Part shown: positions 45,901 through 58,202 of the stretch, piece after piece | Layout of the letters: every line of letters starts with the position of its first letter | Numbering within the stretch: position 1 is the stretch's first letter | Source of the DNA: Patiria miniata | Lineage: Eukaryota; Echinodermata; Asteroidea; Valvatida; Asterinidae | Direction of reading: 5' to 3' | Length of the DNA: 64,000 nt | Assembly (NCBI RefSeq): GCF_015706575.1 | Contig: NW_024037070.1 | Coordinates: 7,409,598 to 7,473,597 of the forward strand | Notes under the pieces: model-generated | Told to the model about the DNA's origin: nothing | Seen by the model: only the letters and a program-made list of their open reading frames with translations | The model's database searches: none | Made by a program: the position numbers and the translations under genes

Positions 45901-48900
45901 ATTCAAACTGGCAAAAAAGCTCTGCCCTGCCTTTTACTCCCTGAAGCGCCCTAAACCGCCTTGCCTATTACCACCTGCAGCACCTAAAAAGTTGAGTTTC
46001 CGTGGTTAGCTTCTTACAACCACACTGGTGAAAAGTGTTTACAAAATTTACTTACTGCTTATTTAACTGTGCAAACGGTCGAACCTTTTCAGAGGTCATT
46101 TTAGAAAAAAAAAATGTCCGCAAACGTTTTAGAGGGATGATTGATGGGAACATCCCTTGCAAAACATCTACAAATGTACAAACATCCATTTTAAACAGAC
46201 TTCATTCTGCTATGTTATGAGTACAATGCATTGTTAAGCCATTTCCTGCTTCAGCAAGAGTATAATTATGGCAAACAGGGAGGAGGTGCATTGAAACTCT
46301 TGTGTAAATCTTGAGTGTAGTATGGTTCTCCCATTCCTTTGACTTGCTTAAACCATTTATGTCCCCACCCCTTCATCTTGTATGTGTATTTGGACAGGGC
46401 TTAGCCCAAGAGGTAAATTTGTTTATGTTTTTGTGTAAAAAGTAAGCTGTTTACTTCATCAGGACAATAGTTTGCTGTGCTTTTTATCCACAGTCAGCCT
46501 ATGTTTAATGTGTGTTCACTGTGTCCCTAGAAGTGAGTTGGCCACTCCAAAGGCTTCACAAAGGAAAACATTGTAGACAAATACATGCCACTGAATTGGT
46601 CAGCTAAACAGGCTTTTAACCTGAAGAATATACCCACCCACCCACCCTCCTTTGTGGAGAAATCTACAAGGAATGAAAAACACACTCAAACGTTGGTGGC
46701 ACCCAGTCGTCTGATATTCATACTGTCACCTTTTGTTCAAGCAGTTTGCAAGGTTTTCCTCAGTATGGATTTCTAGTTTATTACAAAGAAAATTACTGGA
46801 ACGGGGTCTGAACCTGTGACCTCCAGATTGCCGCTCCAGTGCTCTACCAACTGAGCTATCCAGGTCTATGCTATCGGGTCTTTGTTCAAGGGGCGCTTGG
46901 ACAATAAGAAAGAAAGAAAGAAAGAGGGTGTGTTTTTGAATGACAACCCCCAAGGAAGATAAGCTGTGGGTCAAAAGGTCAAAACTTGGCATGTGGTGAC
47001 TGATATGAGGACTTTCATATTGGATCAACACAAGTCGTCTTTTTGGAACACAAAATTATGTCTATACTTTAAGGTGTATTAAAGTGACTTACAATTATTT
47101 GATGTTTTGATATTTTAATTCTGATTGATCATTTCAATCAAGGTAAAAATAGATTCAGATTGGTTTTTTCCTTTTTCTTTAGAAAGATTTGGTTGCCTCT
47201 GAAATGTCAAATTTAGTTTTAAAGAAATTGATGGTTTTTGTTGCAATGTTGGCAAATTATGTGTCTGTTGGCAAATGTGCTAGAATGAACAGCGCTGCCT
47301 ATTGTCCAAAAGTGCCCAAAATCATGCGTTTTGAACGGCGCACCCTTTAGGAAGATGGTGTCCAGCAATCTGACGCCACTTTTTTCTTCATATATCATCT
47401 GAATGAAGGTCACTCATCGCAAAAATTATGATAAGACATGAATCTGTGACTGAGAAACATTTCCAATTTTGTTAGGAAATACTTTTAAAAAAATTCTGAC
47501 TCTCCATAGACTTTGTACACAACCGCTGAAGTGGCGTCAGGTTGCAACATGTTTTTCATTAGCCCGCCCAGAAAAGTACCAGATATTTCCGAATGCTGTT
47601 TTATTTTTGTGATGATATAGCCTGACTCTGTAAATCCAATACACAGCACAAGCCTAAAGGTTACATGTTTATTTTTGGAGAAGTACACATTGTCTGAGGA
47701 CGTACATGTACAGGAAGCTGAAGCATGTAGGAACATTCCTTGACAAAATACAGGATTTCCAGATGCTTTTGAAGTCATGTATAAGGGTCAGGTGTGGGCT
47801 TGTTCAGACATTCAGGCCAGGAAGCAATCCAAGCTGAAGTACAGTGATCGTCATGTTTGTTTAAAGATTTCGTTCTTTTTCGGCCTTTTGTTCATAGCAT
47901 TTGTACACGTTTTCATTGTGCATGGCACTTTGGGCACTAAAATCAATCCAATTGCCTTTATACTTGGCACACACTTAGACCAGCACAGGTCTGAAGATAT
48001 GTTCCAAACATTGACGTCATCACGAGTCACGTGACGGCACATTAAAATTGCATATTCATTATGACCATGGGTTCTCATGCCACAGCCAGTAAATTATGCT
48101 TCAAGTTGTAAACCACATGGGCACAAACCAGTGAATATATATATCCATAGGAAATACCCCCACTTCAAAAAAATCAGGAAAAATGCTCAGAACTCTCTGA
48201 GGTGATCAAGTCATACATCAAATTAAATTATGATTTAGCCTCTTTCACTTTCTAGTAATTTTTTTGGGAGTTTACTGAGGACTTATGGGTTATTTTACCC
48301 TAAAGATGATCACCCCTAGAACTTAGAAGCAGTCCCGAAGCGTGTCACTATTTTGAAAAATCGGGTAAAAGTTCATCCCTCATTTGTCAGAAACTCAAGT
48401 TCAAAGACTGTATAAGAGCTGGGATGACCCTTCATTCAGTACAAGGGTCACACAACTAAAAAAATGACAGTAAATCATGATTTTAGCCGGCGCAGGCTAT
48501 TGCAGGCATGTTTATTGGTCTGCACCTTGGTGCTACAATCCCGGCCAAAACTTGCTGCCCTCCCTCCCTCCCTGGCCTCCCCCTTCCCTCCCTGCCCCCC
48601 CCCCCTCCCCTTGCAGTGTTGTCTCTCATTGCGCGCGCTGTGCTCAAGTGTGAGATGTCAACTATAATTGAGGGGGGGGGGGGGACCGGGGAGGGTATGC
48701 TCATTGTGTGGACGTGTCCCAACCTTTGTGGCCGGGATTGTAGCTCCCAGTATTATTTATGTAGACTTGACTCAATAGGAAGTGGCCTCTATCCATACTT
48801 CACCGGAAACAGACCCTTGGGCCATGTACTATAGACAGAGAGAGTCATTTTGTCTAGGACTGGGAGCCTCATCTGTCCAAATGCTTCAGCAGTCCCTGAC

Positions 48901-51900
48901 CTTCCTATCCCCAAACACTGTACAAACAGGCAGATATAACTGCTTGTTATTACATGAAAGAGAATGTGGGTGTTTCGTGCCAGAAGGTCATTTCCCTAGA
49001 TCTGCATGTGTTCACCAACTTATTGCATGCACATGTTATTCTACCAACACATGTTTATGGTCCCCACTGGAATACTACAGGGTGGTTCAAAATGAAGGAA
49101 ATCCAATATGACAGCAATATACACCTACATGTACACCCACGTTTGTTTATTATGGTGTAAATCGAGGATTTTCATTTGTTCCTCTTCCCTTTTCCTTTGT
49201 TTGTACCGTAACTTTTTTTGCAACAGCTCTCATTGGTTTTGTACACGTTTTTTATAAATTGAGGGCGTCCTTGATTTTGTTCCTTTCCTCAATTCACCGA
49301 TCATGTTGCACGTGTGTGTCCTCGATTTACACCATAAACAAACATACGCATCCATGTTTCATTTGTTTCTTCACATACATGTAGTAGTATCTACCCTTTT
49401 AACCATGCATGGAAAGAGTAACCAAATGTCGCAAGAATAGTGATATTTGAATACAAGTCACCAAAATCAGTCTTGTCCACGTTAAAGTCAATAAATTGGA
49501 CATTTTTGTACTAGTTCACAGAAATTAGAAACCTTGCGAACAAAATGTTTAACAACTTTTATTGAGGCTGTCTGATTATTCATGTCATCATCTACCCAAA
49601 GAGAGGCTTACAGTAAGTTCATTGTAGCACAACAAATTCCGTACTAGGTTTTGTCCTTCGCCAACTTAGAGCAAAACTTAATATTGAATTTTGTATTCAT
49701 GTATGTACCAGATCCACACCATGTTATCTGGGCGTTGCTGGTACACTTTCATGATGTACATATGTTCAGGCAGTACCTGTAAATGAATTCTCAAAGTGGA
49801 TTTTTTTTTCATTTCTATTTTATCATGTTACCTCTAGAGCTTACTCTAGAACTTTTTAGCCGGTGGGAATCAATTGAATAGCGTCTTCTGCACTCTGAGA
49901 CCAGCTTTAATAGGTGTGCCTTGTGTCTTGTTTTTCTTTTCTTGGTCCAGATCCAATGTACGATGAGAAGTGTTTTTGCCCGGAGCAAAATCAAAGCCGG
50001 TGGCAGAGTGATATGCACTGTGAGTTGGAGCTACACCCACAGATTAGTCAAGACCTTTCTATTTTTCCCACTATCGATCTGGACCGCCTTGCCACCGAAG
50101 CAGTCGACAGGTTTGCCAGACATCATAGCCTGTGCCACTACACTATCATCAATAATAAAGTAAGGCAGTCATTTCATCCCTTGTATTCAAGAAGTCGCCT
50201 TATGTAATATGAATACCATTTGAATTTGTCAAAATTTTATGAAATGGACCGATATACCAGTAATTTGTTGCAGACGCTGTTCCACTGACCTGTTCAATGT
50301 TTTATGTCAATTGGTGCTGAAAAAAAACATGAAAAAAATGCTGTTCATTTTTCCGCCGTCAGAGTACAGTTCGCTGAATCGGCTCAGTTGGAATCCATAC
50401 ATGTACAGGAGTTCACAGGGCATGCCTGAGTACTGGCCATGTCATGGGAAAAAATGTGTGTACCTACATGTACCTATAGCGGACCCGCCCAGCTTACACA
50501 CAAAGTCAGTAGCTGGCTTGTGCCCGTTAACCCTAACCGCCCTGAATCACATGGCAAAAGTGCGTTACTGATTTCGTAGGATGCACTTTGTCAAGGTCTT
50601 GGGCCGGACCTTGTGTTGTTTTTGCTCAGCCATGCATAAGTATAGGCCTGGATTATGCTTGAAATCCTCCGTACTGCTCCAGGATGTCACCGGCCAAGCC
50701 TCAACATATTGACAGTCACTTTTTTTTGGTGACTATATTGGACACTTTAATTTCAAAGGATGCTTGATACTTACATGTACATGCTATTACAATCAAGTAG
50801 CCTATTTGATATTTTGGCAGTTTCGTTTTTTTGAAGGTTTGCAAGTGGTATACTCACCTGTAAAATTCTGAAAAATGTTGAAAACTGCTGCGACCTGCTA
50901 ACAGTAAGAGTGGTTTGGAGAATAGGTATTAATAAATTGAATCAGTTTATTTTCAGGTACATGTACTTAATTTGTCCAGATATCTGTCTTTATTACATGT
51001 ATTAAAAATATTTAAAAAAATGATTTAATTGATTTTATTTCAGGTTTACAGAAAAACACATGGTCAACATGTTGGCTTCAAAATGTTCTCAGATGCATTC
51101 CTACTATCTCTGGCTCGGAAGGTATGTTGTAAGGACTTTTCAATGTCAAATCCTTTCATTTAATTTTTTTTTAACATACGTACTTATCCGGTGAGCACTG
51201 TTCCACATTAATTTTTGTATGTTCACAGTACAGGTATATTGGAGGACAAGTAGACATACCTGTAAGAAGGTCAGTTTTGCATACTTACAAGTATTCTGGA
51301 CTTGTATTTGGGGTGTCGTTCCCCCCCCCCTCCCAAAAAAAGGAAAGATTGTACACCAAAAATTTGAGTCGGTCGGGTTGCCGGAAACCCAGCAAATGTT
51401 TTTGGGGCCCAAGCCTTTATTTGCCAATCTTGTTTTCACAGGTGCGACTCCCTGATGTTGAGTTCTTCATTAACCTCGGCGACTGGCCGTTAGAGAAGAG
51501 AACAGCAGACAACAGCCCACTGCCAATCCTGTCATGGTGCGGCTCAGACGAGACCAGGGATATCGTCATGCCGACCTATGACATCACTGAGTCAACGTTG
51601 GAGACGCTCGGCAGGTGGGTCAATTAGGGTCAATTGGATTGATGGTCGAGCAAATGTTGTCCTATTTTCAGGGTGGAAGGGCACCCCAGAGGGTTATCGA
51701 TGTGCAGAATTGGTAGGGGCTATTATGATGATTTTATAGAGGGATATTGTCATATAAGTTGTTAGTTGAAGAGTATTTTGTATTTAATTGTCATTGTTAG
51801 CAGCATGTGCATTGAGCCCTAGTCATGCATATTCCTGGGTACGGGTCCGATTACGAGTACTCGTTTTCTTGCACACCTGTTTTCTCGCACACTCGTTTTC

Positions 51901-54900
51901 TTTCACAATTGTTTTATTTCAAAACTAGTTAAAAAAAAAATAATAATTCCCCCCCCCCAAAAAAAACACATTAAAAAAACCCATCTCATCTACTTGGCTC
52001 AATGCACATGCATGCTCATGTGCCCATTCCTTCTAAGCTTTGCTTCTTTATGGGTCCCTCCACAGTATCTTCCAAATTTATTGTTTGCTTATCATCGACT
52101 TTATTCAAAATGCTTTCCTGCTGTTCTCTATAAGATTGTCATTGTCATTGTCATTGATATTTTGGTACTGTGGTAATAAACTGAACTGAACTGAGTGTGT
52201 CCAAATATTAAGCCAAACAAAAAATAAGTCGGTCTCTGGTCAGCGCGCGCATCGATTTTAATCATGCGCGTCGATCTTTTTTTTTTCCAAAATGTTCCGC
52301 GGTAGCTCCAACAGCGCCCTCTATTTCTGCGCCTCCTCATTTTTTTTTTACCAAAGAGCACTAAGGAATGGGAAATTGCACCAAGGCAAATGATCGAAAG
52401 CACCAAGTCAAATTATGGAGGACACCAATGTACATGAGGACACCAAAAAAAGCAAAATAGTACCCCACCTTGTCTGTACAATCCAAGCTTGAAGAAAAAG
52501 CAAAAAAAGCAAAAAAAAAAAACGCCGCGTGGCCGCGTCAATTCCGGAACTTTGGTCTGACCAGAGACCGAAATTTTATTTTTTTTGGCCTTAGTGTCTT
52601 TCTGAATATTTCGGAAATTACTACAAACCCATGAGTCAATTTTGAAAATTCAAGTGACATTTATTTAGAACTCTCCAATAAACCAAAATATACAAAGTTG
52701 GATAATGTAAGTATAATGATATTTAAATAAACAAATACAAATATGAAGGCGATTGCCACCAGAAACAAAATAATACGTTGAATCTTATTATTTAAATATT
52801 TAAATTATTTAAATTTCTTATTTCAGAACCTTCCTTTCGTGTTATATTTGTCCTCAGGGTGACCCTAGACATGATGTCAGTCCAGGCCAACACGGGACCC
52901 AAATGGATCAACAAGACCAACAAGGCGTTCTGGCGGGGGCGCGACAGCCGACGGGAGAGACTGAATCTGGTCAAGCTGTCCCGCGATGAGCCTGAGCTCA
53001 TCGATGCTGCACTCACCAATTTCTTCTTCTTCCGCAATGAGGAGGCGGAGTATGGACCCAAAGTCAAGCATATATCCTTCTTTGATTTTTTCAAGGTGAG
53101 AGCGAAATTATTGTGGGGACTAGTGACTGTCGAATGAGGGGGCACCCAAAAAATAGGCTGGAGAAATTCTGCTAGCTCATTTCAAGAATTTGCACGATTT
53201 TTTGAAAACAAATTGTCATCTACTTACTGAAAATAAAACAAAAGTTGCACAAGTTGAATATTTGAAGAAAACAGTTGACAAATTTACATGGGAAAACCAT
53301 TAGATTTTTTTCAACTATCTGGAGAATTTTTTCCATTGAAAAGAAACTTCACAAGAAATCTGGGATAACTGAACTGAGCTCATCTTGTTTCTGAAGCAGA
53401 TTTAACACGCAGGTAATAGTAATTGTGTAAAGTAGTCTATGACATGATTTTTGGAAGATCGGATACTGCCTTTGCACGTGTTATCTTTTAAGCTTCTTGG
53501 CTCAAAGAGTTTAGCCCAGTATAGTTGCTTTGGGCTAAAAAAAGATTGTCTGTTGCTTTAGTTGTACGTCTACATTATAAAATGAGGAGAAAAATGCTGA
53601 ACAGAAGTTAAAAAAAAAACCCTCCAAATCCTATACTCAGCACGATATGAGACAGAGGGGTACCCCCAGTATCCCTACACCCTATGCAAACCTAGACTAT
53701 TGGTACCTAACACATCCCCCACCTGGATATCTCAAAAGGATTCCTGAGATTCTGGTAACACAATGACTGACACAAAGGAGGAGGGGGGGGGTCCGTCTGA
53801 CCCATATTGCGCTACTTAAGTCAAATCCCATCATGTCCTGGATTAACAGTTATTATTTAAATTGTTTGGCAGGCTGGTTTTAAGTTTTTGAAACCGCTTT
53901 TGCTTGTATGCATGGTTCTGACATCGCGTTCCCACTTGAATTGGGAAAAGGTGGATCAAGATCCGGCATTTTGGTGTGATCGTTATCTTACCGCAACGAA
54001 ACCGCAAGTCGCGTTCCCACTTATGCTTGATCCACCTTTTCGTACGGAAATGTCGGGTCCGAAAGGTCACTGAGTTCGGAATTACGCGCGCTCTGTGGGA
54101 GTGCCATTGTTGCATTGTTGCATGCTAAGGCCAGGATGGGTCAGTTTTCAAACAGCACTATCAGAATTCACCGACAAAAGTTACGCGAATTCACCAACAT
54201 AAATCACGGATCTGTAGAGGATCCGTGCGTGCATAAATTAACAGGTGAAATCCAACAGAGCCGCTCATTGTGTGACATCACGGCAGAAACCAATGCATCG
54301 ATAAGGGATTCCCTGGTTCTGAAGCTTCTCATTGGTTAGAAACGGTCACATGATGTACTACGACATCATTTTCCAATTTTCTATAATCAATACTTCAGAT
54401 TTGTCACCTCCGTACGTACCGCGTTATCGGCACTATTCTCATCGCATACTCGTAAGCTTTTCAATGATTCTGTGCCAAAGTGAAGTCTTTTGGTGAGTGC
54501 GGACTCAGAGTCATTTATGGTTGGAAAAATAAGTAAAATTTCAGGAATGAAAAAGGTTTAGTATAAATGGACGAACACGCAACAAAAATAAGGCCTATAT
54601 AGTGTAGTTTTAGGATACCACGTGCGCTTTTGCATGCGCGGTGCTAGCTCGTAGTTCAGCGGTTGTTTATTGTGCATGTTGTATACGCTGGAAATGTTCA
54701 CATGAGCTACACGCCTGAAAACCTGTTTCTTCGTTCATGAGACCGCAACATTTTCGCGCCACTCGTGCACCGGGCGGATGTTAACAGGTCAAATTGCCGG
54801 ATCAGATCCACCTTTTGCGTTCCCATCTGATCGTGATCCGGCAATTGCCGGATCTGATCCACCAATTGGGGGATCTGTATCCTGGTCCAGAGGTGGATCA

Positions 54901-57067
54901 GAAAAGGTGGATCTGATCCTGATCCACCTTATAACGGTTAGCGTTCCCACTACACACAATTGCCGGATCTGATCCACCAATTGGGGGATCTGATCCGGCA
55001 ATTTGGCAAAAGGTGGATCAGATCCCCCAATTGGTGGATCAAGTGGGAACGGGGTCTTAGTAAATCCTGTGAAATGAATGGCTTATATTTGTACGTAATC
55101 CTATAATCCCTTGGCACAGAGGATTTGCGACTTTCTCTGAAGATGGTTAAGGGATTTGGGAAATCAGCTTAACCGGCACCTAATCCCCCAGGCTTAACTG
55201 GTGATTGATCTGGATTAGTAGTCTGTGTTATATGTAGAATACCAGTGGTGAGATATTTCTGAAGTTGTTTGTTGAGGACATAATCAAATTTGTTGTGCTG
55301 AACAAAGAATGAGTTAAATCGGTCTCGATTTTGCCAAAAAAAGAAAGATAAACAACAGAGGACATCAGATTTGACATGATAGCATACAATGACATGTTCG
55401 ATCGCAAACGTGTGTACGTGTGTTTGTAATCCAAGATGGCCGAAAAAACAATTTGGTGATGTCATCAAAGACCACCCTATAGGCAAGGGTGGTGGAGATG
55501 TAAACAAATGGGGTTTTCAAATTCTTCTCTGTAAATGTGATTGAGATCTTTGAAATATTGCTAGTTGAATATAAAACATTACATTTTAACGAGCTCCCAA
55601 TGAAAGAGCACCTTTTAGAAACAAATTTTTCATCTTTGATTCATGCTTTAGTACAAGTACCAGATCAACATTGACGGGACCGTGGCAGCCTACCGACTAC
55701 CATACCTTCTCAGCGGTGACAGTGCCGTTTTGAAGCACGAATCCGTCTTCTACGAGCACTTCTACAAGCAGCTGGAGCCCTGGGTTCATTACATTCCATT
55801 CAAGAAAGACCTGAGTGACATTGTGGATAAGATCAAGTGGGCCCAGACACATGACGAAGAGGTTTGTCTTATTTGTAGATCTGTGCTCTGCTGAAAGTTT
55901 ACATAACGGAGCAAGTTTGGGACGAGTTGACTAGTGATTCATGACGCAATGTGCGAACAACTCTAGTCAAACATTGGTCAAAGGGTCATCACAAATGTTC
56001 TAGGTCCTATTGGTAACCACAGATGCACCGTGCCCTGAGGTCTTGTTCCAAATAGTCGACGAGAGTAGTCTAACCATCCTACGTTTGAGTAAATTTACTT
56101 CACAGATGAACTTCCTTGTTATTGCAGGCTCAGCGGATAGCCCACAATGCCCAGCAGTTTGCAAGGGAAAACCTCATGTCCAACGATATCTTCTGTTACT
56201 ACTTACAACTTCTTCAGGTAGTTTTATATTTAAGTAACATTAAGGGAATGAATATGTGCTAAGCAGGTTGGAGCAATGTACGCTAAAAATAGCCCTAGCT
56301 GAAGGCGAGGAATATTTTTGGCGACTAGGCCCCCAGCCTGTCTTAAACGGACTTGTTTAATACCAGCCAAGCACATATTTATTCCCATTCAAAGAGTCAA
56401 AACAAGTAAAGAAATATATAAATTTTTAATGATTTTGTTAAACAATTTTACATCATGATTTTTTAAACACCCCTCTAGCTATGTTATGGCATGAACCTCG
56501 ATATACACCAACATGACTCCCTTGAATTGTTCCTTTTGTTATTAATAGGAATATGCGAAGAGACAAACTGGACCGCCAGTGATACGTGAAGGCATGGAGC
56601 TTGTAGAGCAGCCTCAGGACACCACACCATGCCACTGCAGTAGACTAAGCCCTGTGAGTAGACGCAGTGTTCAATCCCACACATACAGGGTGTCTTAAAA
56701 AAAAAAACCGAATCCTCAAAGCCCCCCTCTTTTTCACAACTTTGAAAAAAATACTGTAGGTTTATTGCACAGCTGTGCAACAAATTTGTTGCGTAAGTCT
56801 GCTGGACGCAGACTTTTTGGGACTCAGGCTAAGATGGTTTCCCAAACGGACTTCCAAAGCTACGGCTACGTCTATTGACAGCTTGTTTCTACGTAGTTAA
56901 ATGGAAGGAGACCTAGACAATAGCTCTGGACAAGAGATTGCGATGCTCCAGACGAGAGATTCCGACCGTAAACTCAAGGCATTAGCCTGAATACTGGTTT
57001 ACTATAATATGATCTTTCTGTTTTTCTTTTCTTGTTCTCACTTTTACAGGCCCATGAAGAACTCTGA
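39984..57067 (+). CDS. POGLUT2/3: Protein O-glucosyltransferase 2/3 (KDELC family), complete, 10 exons
   Basis: ER-lumen CAP10-family enzyme; vertebrate POGLUT2/3 transfer glucose from UDP-glucose to serine in EGF repeats of Notch and fibrillin. Exons: 39984-40189, 44998-45200, 49951-50159, 51044-51121, 51442-51614, 52858-53095, 55652-55861, 56128-56217, 56549-56653, 57050-57067. All joins keep frame: 509 codons plus stop, matching the roughly 500 residues of the vertebrate proteins. Signal peptide 1-21; filamin-type Ig domain about 30-136 ([40 protein letters not shown]); Cys-rich join (YDEKCFCPE); CAP10 domain about 190-440, with [19 protein letters not shown] and [19 protein letters not shown]-terminus AHEEL. 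HEEL stands in for KDEL as the ER retrieval signal. The ATG at 39,984 is followed at once by the hydrophobic signal sequence. Whether it is POGLUT2, POGLUT3 or their common ancestor cannot be decided by eye. Confidence 0.93.
40310..40807. mobile_element. MITE with TTAAAGGGRCACTRGG ends
   Basis: About 498 bp in intron 1 of the glucosyltransferase gene. Left end TTAAAGGGGCACTAGGCCCT mirrors right end AGGACCCAGTGTCCCTTTAA. It shares CAGCGGTGACCAATCACCAATGC and the next 100 bp or so with the second copy that follows. Confidence 0.65.
40802..41065. mobile_element. Truncated second copy of the TTAAAGGGRCACT element
   Basis: Begins inside the right end of the first copy (AAAGGGACACTTGTTTAC) and repeats its interior in the same order, but lacks the right third. 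Confidence 0.6.
42834..43191. mobile_element. Sister MITE family (GTCGGTCTCTGGTCAG ends), copy 1
   Basis: Inverted ends GTCGGTCTCTGGTCAG and CTGACCAGAGACCGA, TTA flanks and GGCC at the right end. The plan matches the GTCTCCGGTTTC family, including internal GCGTCGCCGC, so the two share an ancestor. It contains a poly(A) run at about 43,101-43,124. Confidence 0.75.
43625..44000. mobile_element. TTA-flanked MITE, GTCTCCGGTTTC family, copy 4
   Basis: A 376-bp copy in intron 1 of the glucosyltransferase gene, with TTA duplication and GGCC ends. It is in the opposite orientation to copy 3. Confidence 0.8.
44398..44925. mobile_element. MITE with TTTAAAGGGAATA ends, copy 1
   Basis: 528 bp ending just before exon 2 of the glucosyltransferase gene. 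Ends TTTAAAGGGAATAC and TACATTCCCTTTAAA. It aligns with 59,032-59,512, sharing AACATTTGCAAACATC and TTACAGCAAAA. Confidence 0.7.
44998..45200 (+). other. POGLUT2/3: Filamin-type Ig domain exon of the glucosyltransferase
   Basis: Exon 2 enters in phase 2 and leaves in phase 1. It encodes the second part of the filamin/ABP280-like domain, ending with the typical [19 protein letters not shown] strand pair. This domain separates POGLUT2/3 from POGLUT1. Confidence 0.85.
46794..46865 (-). repeat. tRNA-like sequence, probably a SINE head
   Basis: On the minus strand: a 5-bp acceptor match (CTGGA/TCCAG), A box TAGCTCAGTTGGTAGAGC, and B box GGTTCAGACC in a T-arm. The anticodon loop (GCGGCAA) has C instead of the invariant U at position 33 and the top acceptor pairs fail, so a working tRNA is unlikely. 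An (AAAG)n run lies at 46,908-46,925. Best read as a tRNA-derived SINE or tRNA pseudogene. Confidence 0.55.
47355..47550. repeat. Dispersed repeat (GACGCCNCTTTTTT), copy 2
   Basis: Partner of 35,695-35,890, in an intron of the glucosyltransferase gene. Both copies begin and end with GACGCCACTT-type motifs in opposite orientation, so it may be a small inverted-repeat element. Confidence 0.65.
48559..48690. repeat. Pyrimidine tract followed by a G run
   Basis: CCCTCCCTCC-type tract with an 11-base C run (about 48,595-48,605) and, 70 bases later, a G run of about 14. The two could pair as a hairpin or form quadruplex/i-motif structures. Confidence 0.5.
49141..49343. mobile_element. 203-bp MITE with GTTTGTTTAT ends
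   Basis: Ends GTTTGTTTAT-TATGGTGTAA and TTTACACCATAAACAAAC; inverted repeats of about 25 bp continue through ATCGAGGA. Intron of the glucosyltransferase gene. Confidence 0.75.
52211..52590. mobile_element. Sister MITE family (GTCGGTCTCTGGTCAG ends), copy 2
   Basis: About 380 bp in an intron of the glucosyltransferase gene, flanked by TTA. Its interior aligns with the copy at 42,834-43,191. Confidence 0.75.
53921..55060. mobile_element. 1.1-kb non-autonomous transposon with GGATCTGATCC subterminal repeats
   Basis: Ends GCGTTCCCACTT (left) and AAGTGGGAACG (right). Near both ends the words GTGGATCA, GGATCTGATCC, TTGCCGGATC and CCAATTGGGGGATC recur many times in both orientations, most densely at 54,785-55,040. 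The middle (54,060-54,770) is unrelated and non-coding. Such arrays usually bind the transposase of an autonomous partner. Intron of the glucosyltransferase gene. Confidence 0.65.
56243..56393. repeat. Short MITE-like inverted repeat (TGTGCTTGGC), copy 2
   Basis: About 150 bp. Ends GGGAATGAATATGTGCT and GCCAAGCACATATTTATTCCC. Partner of 17,550-17,650. Confidence 0.55.
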
Positions 57068-57150
57068 AAACCAGCACTTTTTTAAGCTAGGCAGCCATTT
57101 GCCAGTAATATTGTACGATAAATATTTTTATACATGTAAATGCCAGCTGT

Positions 57151-57156
57151 ATTAAA
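57151..57156 (+). terminator. Poly(A) signal candidate of the glucosyltransferase gene
   Basis: ATTAAA, 84 bases after the stop codon. A canonical AATAAA occurs only much further on (58,935-58,940), so the 3' UTR could be much longer. Confidence 0.35.
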
Positions 57157-57682
57157 ATATAATCATTGGTTAGAATCGAAAGCAGCAGTGTAGTACGATT
57201 CAAAATGCATTTCAAATATTGTTTACCTTACACTTTTTGGAGGCTGATTTTGACTTAATCTAAATTTGCGTGGTTAAAACTGTTTAACGCACTTTTGTTT
57301 AAAATTAATTTTTTTGGTCTAAAACTTGCTGCCAAGTTGGCATATCTGCAAAGTGATAGTCATATGCACAAGGTGTTTGAATGGGAGAGTATTTTTCGAA
57401 TGTGGTGTGATACCAAGGTTAATATCACAACCAATCTGCATGCCGTCAGAGTAGCTGATTGTCCATAGTGTTTGTCACCAAAGGAAATTCCTTTGATAAA
57501 TTCAGGTTAGAAAATTTCAGCACCAACCTGCTTGAGCCATCTTAGCAAGAGGCAGACTTTATTCGTTTATCAACTTTACTTTCCTGCAGGATTGAAGAGG
57601 CGGTTGGCCAATTTCAGTGCTCCTGTAGAAAACTCTATCTACGATATGTTAATAACACTATAAAAAAAAGTTATTTTACATA

Positions 57683-58202
57683 GTTTAAAGATATAGTCCA
57701 TCATTTGTAATTTGTGCATTTTGTTCGTTTGAAGCAACAAAAGTGTTCAAAATCTATTGAAGGATACTGAACAACTAACCTGATGAAGTTTCAGCTCAGC
57801 TTCAGCTGTATATTCCGAGAAAAACAGCATTCTAGGATCTCAATTTCAAATCAAAAGTTACTGAATCATGTTTTGAATTGTTTTGAATTGCAGCTATACG
57901 CAATGTCGCGCACTGATCTGACAAATTATAGCAACCGTGCGTGTGCATCGTGCCAATGCTTGCGCGCGCTCCGCCGAATAACAAAACGAACTACTAATTT
58001 ACATTTTCCTACGGTACGTCTTAAGACGCACCGTTGGAAAGGCCTTCTTTCGTTGATTACTTCAAAATGACAGCTTCCCAGAAAGAATAACTTCACAGGG
58101 AGTTTAGTTCCCTTACTATCTTTCAACCAAGTTTGTTTTTCAACAATAATTACGCCAGTTACTTTTCGGATGGCTTCAAATGATGGACTATAGCTTTAAA
58201 TA
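57683..58202. mobile_element. MITE with AAAGNTATAGTCCATCATTTG ends, copy 1
   Basis: About 520 bp. Left end TATAGTCCATCATTTG mirrors right end CAAATGATGGACTATAGC. The interior matches the left edge of the window (1-433) in the opposite orientation. Confidence 0.7.

Larger units (their letters stand above)
51044..56217 (+). other. POGLUT2/3: CAP10 glycosyltransferase domain exons
   Basis: Exons 4-8. Recognisable motifs in order: [12 protein letters not shown], then [65 protein letters not shown] and [13 protein letters not shown]. These are the conserved blocks of CAP10/Rumi enzymes, and none is interrupted. Confidence 0.9.

Noticed and set aside
46794..46865. Functional tRNA gene
   Set aside because: Position 33 is C rather than U, the top acceptor pairs fail and the anticodon stem relies on G-T pairs. 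A SINE head or pseudogene fits better.
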